A stretch of 64,000 nt of DNA. It comes from Umezawaea tangerina (GTDB lineage: Bacteria > Actinomycetota > Actinomycetes > Mycobacteriales > Pseudonocardiaceae). The DNA lies in the NCBI RefSeq assembly GCF_003002815.1, contig NZ_PVTF01000023.1, positions 62,001-126,000 on the forward strand, read 5' to 3'. The stretch's first letter is position 1, and each line of letters opens with the position of its first letter. Below the pieces are notes generated by a model. The model had not been told where the DNA came from and searched no databases. It worked only from the letters and a program-made list of their open reading frames with translations. Shown here one piece after another: positions 59,713 to 64,000 of this stretch. Position numbers and translations under genes: made by a program.

Positions 59713-59726
59713 CACACGATCGTGTG
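59713..59726. promoter_or_regulatory. Perfect 14-bp palindrome upstream of the ATPase operon
   Basis: CACACGATCGTGTG, about 80 bases upstream of the GTG at 59805, in a lower-GC intergenic stretch (59547-59804) with no gene. Probably a dimeric repressor or activator site for the operon. No repressor gene is next to it. Confidence 0.55.
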
Positions 59727-59804
59727 AACACCCTTCAGTAAGCACTTTCGTTGCGCCTACGTTTCCCGCCTAGCCGTGCATCAGCACGAAGAGGAGACGT
59801 AACG

Positions 59805-62258
59805 GTGGCGGTTGCCGAAACCGGATTACACGGGCTGATGCTGAGCCGGGTGGCGAGTGATCGAGAGCTGACCCCGCGTGCCGCCGAGCTCGTGGTCGCG
59901 GCCTGCCGCGGGGAGTCCGCGCTCGACCGGGTGCTGGACGGCGTGGTCGGCGACGACGCGCCGCCCGACCACCCGCGGCGCGGGCCGGGCAGCGGGATCT
60001 TCCTGTCCGGCATCAGGGTCAAGGGGTTCCGGGGGATCGGGCCGGAGGTCGACCTGCCGCTGGCGAGCGGCCCCGGCCTGACCGTGGTGACGGGGCGCAA
60101 CGGGTCGGGCAAGTCGAGCTTCGCCGAGGGCGCGGAGTTCGCGCTGACCGGTGACAACACGCGGTGGACGCGGTCGCTCAACGAGGTGTGGCGGCAGGGG
60201 TGGCGCAACCTGCACGCGCCGGGCGACACGTCCGTGGCGATCACGCTGGTGCGGGCCGGGCACGAGGGCGCGACGACGATCCGGCGGGCGTGGACGCCCG
60301 GTGACGACTTCGGCGGCGGCACGTGGACCGAGCGGCGCAGCGGCGACGAGCCGGTGCCGTTCGACGAGCCGAGGTGGCGGGCCGCGCTGGAGACCTACCG
60401 GCCGTTCCTGCCCTACAGCGAGCTGGGCAAGTCGTTGGAGGGCAAGCCGAGCGAGCTGCACGACGCCGTGCACAGCCTGCTGGGCCTGGAGACCATCACG
60501 GACGCGCAGAACCGGCTCGCCGAGCACCGCAAGCGCTTGGCGGACGTGGTCGCGCGGCCGCACGACCGGCGGGCGAAGATCCGCGCGGAGCTGGCGGCGT
60601 CACCGGACGGCCGGGCGCAGCGGGCGGCCGAGCTGCTCGGGCAGGACCACCCGGACCTGGACGCCCTGGCGGACCTGGCGCTGGGCGCCGACATGGGCGG
60701 CGGCGGGATGCCGCTGCTGCAGCAGGTGACCGAGCTGGCCCTGCCGTCGGCCGCGGACCTGGCGCACTGCCTGGAGAACCTGGACGCGGCGCTGGCGGCG
60801 GTGACCGCGGTGGCGACCGACGGGGCGCAGACGTGCCTGCGCACCAGCGAGGTGCTGCGGGTGTCGTTGGAGCTGCACGATACCAAGGGCGACCAGTCGT
60901 GCCCGGTGTGCGGCAACGGGGTGCTGGACCGGCGCTGGTACGTGGCGACCACCCGGCGGGCCGAGACCCTGGCGAACGCCGCGGCCGCGCTGCACGACGC
61001 CGGCACCCGGTTGGACACCGAGACCGCCGCCGCCCGCGCGCTGTGCCAGCCGGTGCCCGACCTGCTCAAGCAGGTCGACGGCTTCCTGGACACCGAGGCG
61101 GCGCGCGCGGCGTGGGCGTCGTGGGCGGAGTGCTCGACCTCCGAGGACCCGGTGCGGCTGCGCGGCGACCTGCCGGGTCGGCACGCCGCGGTGCTCGCGG
61201 CCGTGGACGCGCTCAGGGCCGTGGCGCAGGAGCAGATCGCGAAGCGCGACCTGGTGTGGCGACCGATGGCGCTCGCGCTGTTCGAGTGGCACTCGCAGGC
61301 CGAGCGGGCGCTGGCCGACCAGCAGGTGCTCGCCGACGTGACCGAGGCGGAGAACTGGATCCGAAGAACCGCGGCGCTGCTGAGGTCCGAGCGGATCGCG
61401 CCCTTCGCCAAGGAGTCGCAGCGGATCTGGCAGCGCCTGCGCCAGCAGAGCAACATCGACCTGGGCACCGTGCACCTGGAGGGCACCGGCCAGAACGACC
61501 GGCGGGTGGAGCTGGACGTGTCGGTCGACGGGATGCCCAACGCCGCGCTCGCCGTGATGAGCCAGGGGGAGCTGCACGCCCTCGCGCTGGCGCTGTTCCT
61601 GCCCAGGGCCGTGGTCGACGAGAGCCCGTTCCGGTTCGTGGTGATCGACGACCCGGTGCAGGCCATGGACCCGGCCAAGGTGGACGGTCTCGCCCAGGTC
61701 CTCGCCGACGTCGGTCTCACCCGCCAGGTCGTGGTCTTCACCCACGACGAGCGGCTCGTCGAGGCGGTGCGCAGGCTGCGGCTCCCGGCGACCGTGTGGG
61801 AGGTGTGCCGCGGCGAGAACTCCCTGGTGCAGGTGCGGATGTGCGACGACCCGGTCGGCCGCTACCTGGCCGACGCGCGGGCGATGCGCACCACCGACGA
61901 CCTCCCCGACGAGGCCCGCGCCGAGCTGGTCGCCGCCTGCTGCCGGGCCGCGCTGGAGTCGGCGGGCGACACCAGGTTCCGCCGGATCCGGCTGGAACGC
62001 GGCCAGTCCCACGCCGAGGTCGAGCTGGTGCTCGAGCAGGCGCTGACCACCCGCCAACGGGTGGCCCTCGCGGTCTTCGACGACCTGTCCGCGAACGGGA
62101 GCCTGCCCGCGCACCTGACCGACGTGCTCGGCCCCTGGGCCGTCGACGTGCTGCACGCGTGCCGCGAGGGCACCGGCAGGCCGTACGACGGCGACCTGCG
62201 GACGCTGATCCGCGACACCGAACGCCTCACCACCTGGCTGAGAGATGGGCTGAAGTGA
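59805..62258 (+). CDS. RecF/SbcC-like AAA ATPase with CxxC motif
   Basis: 817 residues from the GTG at 59805 (GAGGAGAC upstream). A 75-residue N-terminal extension precedes I-R-V-K-G-F-R-G-I-G-P-E-V-D-L; Walker A at 97-104 (G-R-N-G-S-G-K-S), then a helical middle with C366-P-V-C369-G-N-G, a zinc-hook-like pair. The C-terminal lobe has the signature S586-Q-G-E-L-H-A-L-A-L and Walker B F-V-V-I-D615-D-P-V-Q-A-M-D-P. It is a short-arm Rad50/SbcC relative. First of four tightly spaced genes; its stop overlaps the next start (GTGA). Confidence 0.88.
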   Translation: MAVAETGLHGLMLSRVASDRELTPRAAELVVAACRGESALDRVLDGVVGDDAPPDHPRRGPGSGIFLSGIRVKGFRGIGPEVDLPLASGPGLTVVTGRNGSGKSSFAEGAEFALTGDNTRWTRSLNEVWRQGWRNLHAPGDTSVAITLVRAGHEGATTIRRAWTPGDDFGGGTWTERRSGDEPVPFDEPRWRAALETYRPFLPYSELGKSLEGKPSELHDAVHSLLGLETITDAQNRLAEHRKRLADVVARPHDRRAKIRAELAASPDGRAQRAAELLGQDHPDLDALADLALGADMGGGGMPLLQQVTELALPSAADLAHCLENLDAALAAVTAVATDGAQTCLRTSEVLRVSLELHDTKGDQSCPVCGNGVLDRRWYVATTRRAETLANAAAALHDAGTRLDTETAAARALCQPVPDLLKQVDGFLDTEAARAAWASWAECSTSEDPVRLRGDLPGRHAAVLAAVDALRAVAQEQIAKRDLVWRPMALALFEWHSQAERALADQQVLADVTEAENWIRRTAALLRSERIAPFAKESQRIWQRLRQQSNIDLGTVHLEGTGQNDRRVELDVSVDGMPNAALAVMSQGELHALALALFLPRAVVDESPFRFVVIDDPVQAMDPAKVDGLAQVLADVGLTRQVVVFTHDERLVEAVRRLRLPATVWEVCRGENSLVQVRMCDDPVGRYLADARAMRTTDDLPDEARAELVAACCRAALESAGDTRFRRIRLERGQSHAEVELVLEQALTTRQRVALAVFDDLSANGSLPAHLTDVLGPWAVDVLHACREGTGRPYDGDLRTLIRDTERLTTWLRDGLK

Positions 62259-62665
62259 ACGACCGGAACGTGCTGGACCGGCTGGCGCACGTCGAGCGGA
62301 TGCTCTCCGACGCGCGGACCCTCGACGGCGTCCGGGTGCGGTGCGGGGCGTGGCTGCTGCGCACGACCCTGGAACGCGCCGTCGTCGCGCTGTGCGCCGC
62401 CAGGTGCGGGCCGAACGGCTCGATGCACGCGATGCTGCTGAGCCTGCCGCGGTACCTGGACGACGACGTCGCCGAGGACACCGCGCAGCTGTGGCACGCG
62501 CTGTGCCGGGCCGCGCACCACCACGACTACGAGATCGCGCCGACCGTCGACGAGCTGCGCGGCTGGCACTGCGACACCGCGCGGCTGGCCGACGCGCTGC
62601 TCGCCGAGCTGCCGGACCTGCTGCCCCGGCCGCGGGTCGAGGCCGGGTCCAGGAGGCGCGGATGA
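62255..62665 (+). CDS. Small helical protein with HEPN-like R-x4-H motif
   Basis: 136 residues from the GTG at 62255. Helical, with V-L-D-R-L-A-H-V-E-R-M, R-C-G-A-W-L-L-R-T-T-L-E-R-A and L-W-H-A-L-C-R85-A-A-H-H-H90-D-Y-E. The R-x4-H spacing matches the HEPN ribonuclease motif (R-x4-6-H), though the fold cannot be proven here. Stop and start overlap both neighbours, so it is probably a subunit of the same complex. Confidence 0.55.
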   Translation: MNDRNVLDRLAHVERMLSDARTLDGVRVRCGAWLLRTTLERAVVALCAARCGPNGSMHAMLLSLPRYLDDDVAEDTAQLWHALCRAAHHHDYEIAPTVDELRGWHCDTARLADALLAELPDLLPRPRVEAGSRRRG

Positions 62666-63762
62666 GGGTGCTGCACTTCGCCGACCTGCACCTGGACACG
62701 CCGTTCCACGGTGTGGGGCCGCGGCACGCGCGCGCCCGCCGGGCCGCGCTGCGGACGACGTTGCTGCGGATCGTCGCGCTGGCCCGCGAGCAGCGGGTGG
62801 ACGCGCTGCTGTGCGGCGGCGACCTGTACGAGCACGACCGCTTCTCCCCCGACACCGCCGCGTTCCTGCGCGACGCGTTCGAGGAGGCCGCCGTGCCGGT
62901 GCACCTGGCGCCGGGCCACCACGACCGGTACGGCCCGCGCAGCCCGTACCACCAGGTGGCGTGGTCGGGGAACGTGCACGTGTTCGCCGAGGACCGCCTG
63001 GTGGCCGAGACGCTGGCGGACGGGGTCACGTTGTGGGGCGCGGCGCACCGCGGCACCACCGACGGCGACGGGTTCCTGGAGGACTTCGCCGTGGACCGCG
63101 CGGGCGTGCACCTCGCCCTGTTCCACGGGTCCGAGCTCACCGGGCTCGCGGTGCAGGAGGGCGGCCGGATGCCGCACGCCGCGTTCACCGCGCGGCAGGT
63201 CGAGCAGGCCGGGCTGCACCACGCGTTCCTCGGGCACTTCCACGCGCCGCGCGACGCCGAGCGGCACACCTACCCCGGCAACCCCGACCCGCTGACGTTC
63301 GGCGAGCAGGGGCGGCGGGGCGCGGTCCTGCACACCGTGCACGACGACGGCCGGGTGGACCGGGTGCGCCACGACGTGGCGACGAGCCGGGTGCACGACG
63401 TCGCCGTGGAGCTGGCCGGGGCCGCGCGCACCGACCAGGTCCGGGAGCAGGTGGCCGCCGCCGTGGCCGGGCTGGAGGGCGTCGTCCGGGTGACCCTCGG
63501 CGGCGCGGTCGGCCCGGAGGCGGACCTGCGCCCCGACGACCTCGCCCGCTGCGCACCGCACCTGGAGGCGCTGGTGGTCCGCGTCGGGACCGTCCGCCCC
63601 ACCACCGACTTCGCCGCGCTCGCCGAGGAACCCACGGTGCGCGGCCGGTTCGTCCGCGACGTGCGGGCGGACGAGGACCTGGACGACGACACCCGGCGGC
63701 GGGTGCTCGTCACCGGGCTGCGCGCCTTCGACGGGCGCACCGCCGACCTTGCCGTGCTCTGA
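62662..63762 (+). CDS. SbcD/YhaO-like metallophosphoesterase nuclease
   Basis: 366 residues from the ATG at 62662, overlapping the previous stop (ATGA). Phosphoesterase motifs: F-A-D-L-H-L-D-T (D-x-H) at 7-14, C-G-G-D-L-Y-E-H-D, G85-H-H-D88 (usually G-N-H-D), A-L-F-H-G-S-E and G-H-F-H-A-P. The usual Asn of G-N-H-D is replaced by His86. A C-terminal capping region follows from about 240. Same family as SbcD/Mre11 and B. subtilis YhaO. Confidence 0.9.
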   Translation: MRVLHFADLHLDTPFHGVGPRHARARRAALRTTLLRIVALAREQRVDALLCGGDLYEHDRFSPDTAAFLRDAFEEAAVPVHLAPGHHDRYGPRSPYHQVAWSGNVHVFAEDRLVAETLADGVTLWGAAHRGTTDGDGFLEDFAVDRAGVHLALFHGSELTGLAVQEGGRMPHAAFTARQVEQAGLHHAFLGHFHAPRDAERHTYPGNPDPLTFGEQGRRGAVLHTVHDDGRVDRVRHDVATSRVHDVAVELAGAARTDQVREQVAAAVAGLEGVVRVTLGGAVGPEADLRPDDLARCAPHLEALVVRVGTVRPTTDFAALAEEPTVRGRFVRDVRADEDLDDDTRRRVLVTGLRAFDGRTADLAVL

Positions 63763-63782
63763 GGGACAAGACGGGGAAAGAC

Positions 63783-64000
63783 ATGCGAATAGAGTCCGTC
63801 ACCGCGCACGCGTTCGGCCCGCTGGCCGACCGGACCCTGGAGCTGGCGCCGGGGCTGACGGTCGTCGCGGGCGCCAACGAGTCGGCGAAGTCCTCCTGGC
63901 ACGCCGCGATCTACGCGGCGCTGTGCGGACGCCGCCGCGGCCGGGGCGCGCTGACGACACCGGAGCGCCGGTTCGCCGAGCTGCACAAGCCGTGGCACGA
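63783..64000 (+). CDS. AAA ATPase (YhaN/SbcC-like), 5' part only
   Basis: Begins M-R-I-E-S-V-T-A-H-A-F-G-P-L-A and continues to V-V-A-G-A-N-E-S-A-K-S-S-W (Walker A of G-x-N-E-x-x-K-S type), as in YhaN, which pairs with YhaO in Bacillus. The gene leaves the window. The spacing of 20 bases from the phosphoesterase gene and GGACAAGACGGGGAAAG at the ribosome site suggest cotranscription. Confidence 0.85.
   Translation, partial: MRIESVTAHAFGPLADRTLELAPGLTVVAGANESAKSSWHAAIYAALCGRRRGRGALTTPERRFAELHKPWH

Noticed and set aside
1-64000. tRNA, rRNA, CRISPR, prophage or integrase
   Set aside because: No clover-leaf-like segments, repeat arrays, integrase or phage structural genes were found on reading both strands by eye.

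Overview
The window is very GC-rich actinobacterial chromosome with strong G/C third-position bias, many GTG and some TTG starts, and GTGA/ATGA stop-start overlaps. Gene content fits the Pseudonocardiales (Saccharothrix/Actinosynnema/Lentzea type): coproporphyrin-dependent haem genes (hemE, hemG/cgoX, chdC) next to a DUF3000 gene and an rnd-fadA-fadB block, a cadmium/lead-sensor-like CmtR, secreted subtilases and glucanase, and many small regulators. I see no tRNA, rRNA, CRISPR array, transposase or classical biosynthetic cluster. Most of the window looks like ordinary chromosome with short accessory patches.

Layout. 1-6.97 kb: end of a RibD-like reductase, a stand-alone ATP-dependent DNA ligase (LigC type), an EamA transporter, a TAP-like hydrolase lipoprotein lacking its nucleophile serine, a cmtR-cation efflux pair, and an XRE regulator divergent from an aldo/keto reductase. 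7.1-8.8 kb: a 33-residue peptide gene with eight cysteines, missed by length cut-offs, and two conserved genes. 8.85-12.7 kb: a secreted GH81 beta-1,3-glucanase plus DUF1996 protein behind a perfect 18-bp LacI-type operator. 13.2-18.4 kb: a tiny ORF before a terminator, a membrane protein, a paralogous methionyl-tRNA synthetase, and a LigD-type primase-polymerase. 17.8-21.6 kb: TetR and a divergent acyl-CoA dehydrogenase/MaoC operon. 21.6-27.5 kb: hydrolase, WYL regulator, VOC protein, a 116-bp inverted-repeat element, GntR/asparaginase, MsrB.

27.8-31.4 kb holds the most interesting locus: two TIGR04222-type membrane proteins whose C-termini are low-complexity Gly/Ser tails carrying 5 and 9 cysteines, followed by overlapping genes for a DUF692 (MNIO) metalloenzyme and a small partner, then a lipoprotein. 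DUF692 enzymes modify cysteines in ribosomal peptides, so the tails are plausible substrates on membrane-anchored carriers. 31.6-38.5 kb: two tandem S8 subtilases, duplicated together with their promoter region.

38.5-51 kb: hemE-hemG-chdC on the minus strand and DUF3000, dipeptidase, orphan LuxR-type response regulator, rnd, MerR/ABA4-like pair and fadA-fadB. 51-59.6 kb: a winged-helix/nuclease-like protein, a vapBC module, two DUF72 paralogues, a gene split by an apparent frameshift, arylamine N-acetyltransferase, an MFS pump and an I36 inhibitor-like secreted protein. 59.8-64 kb (running off the right edge): a tightly coupled operon of a RecF/SbcC-like ATPase with a CxxC motif, a small helical protein with an R-x4-H (HEPN-like) motif, an SbcD/YhaO-like phosphoesterase, and a second AAA ATPase (YhaN-like). 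It is either a DNA-repair or a defence complex.
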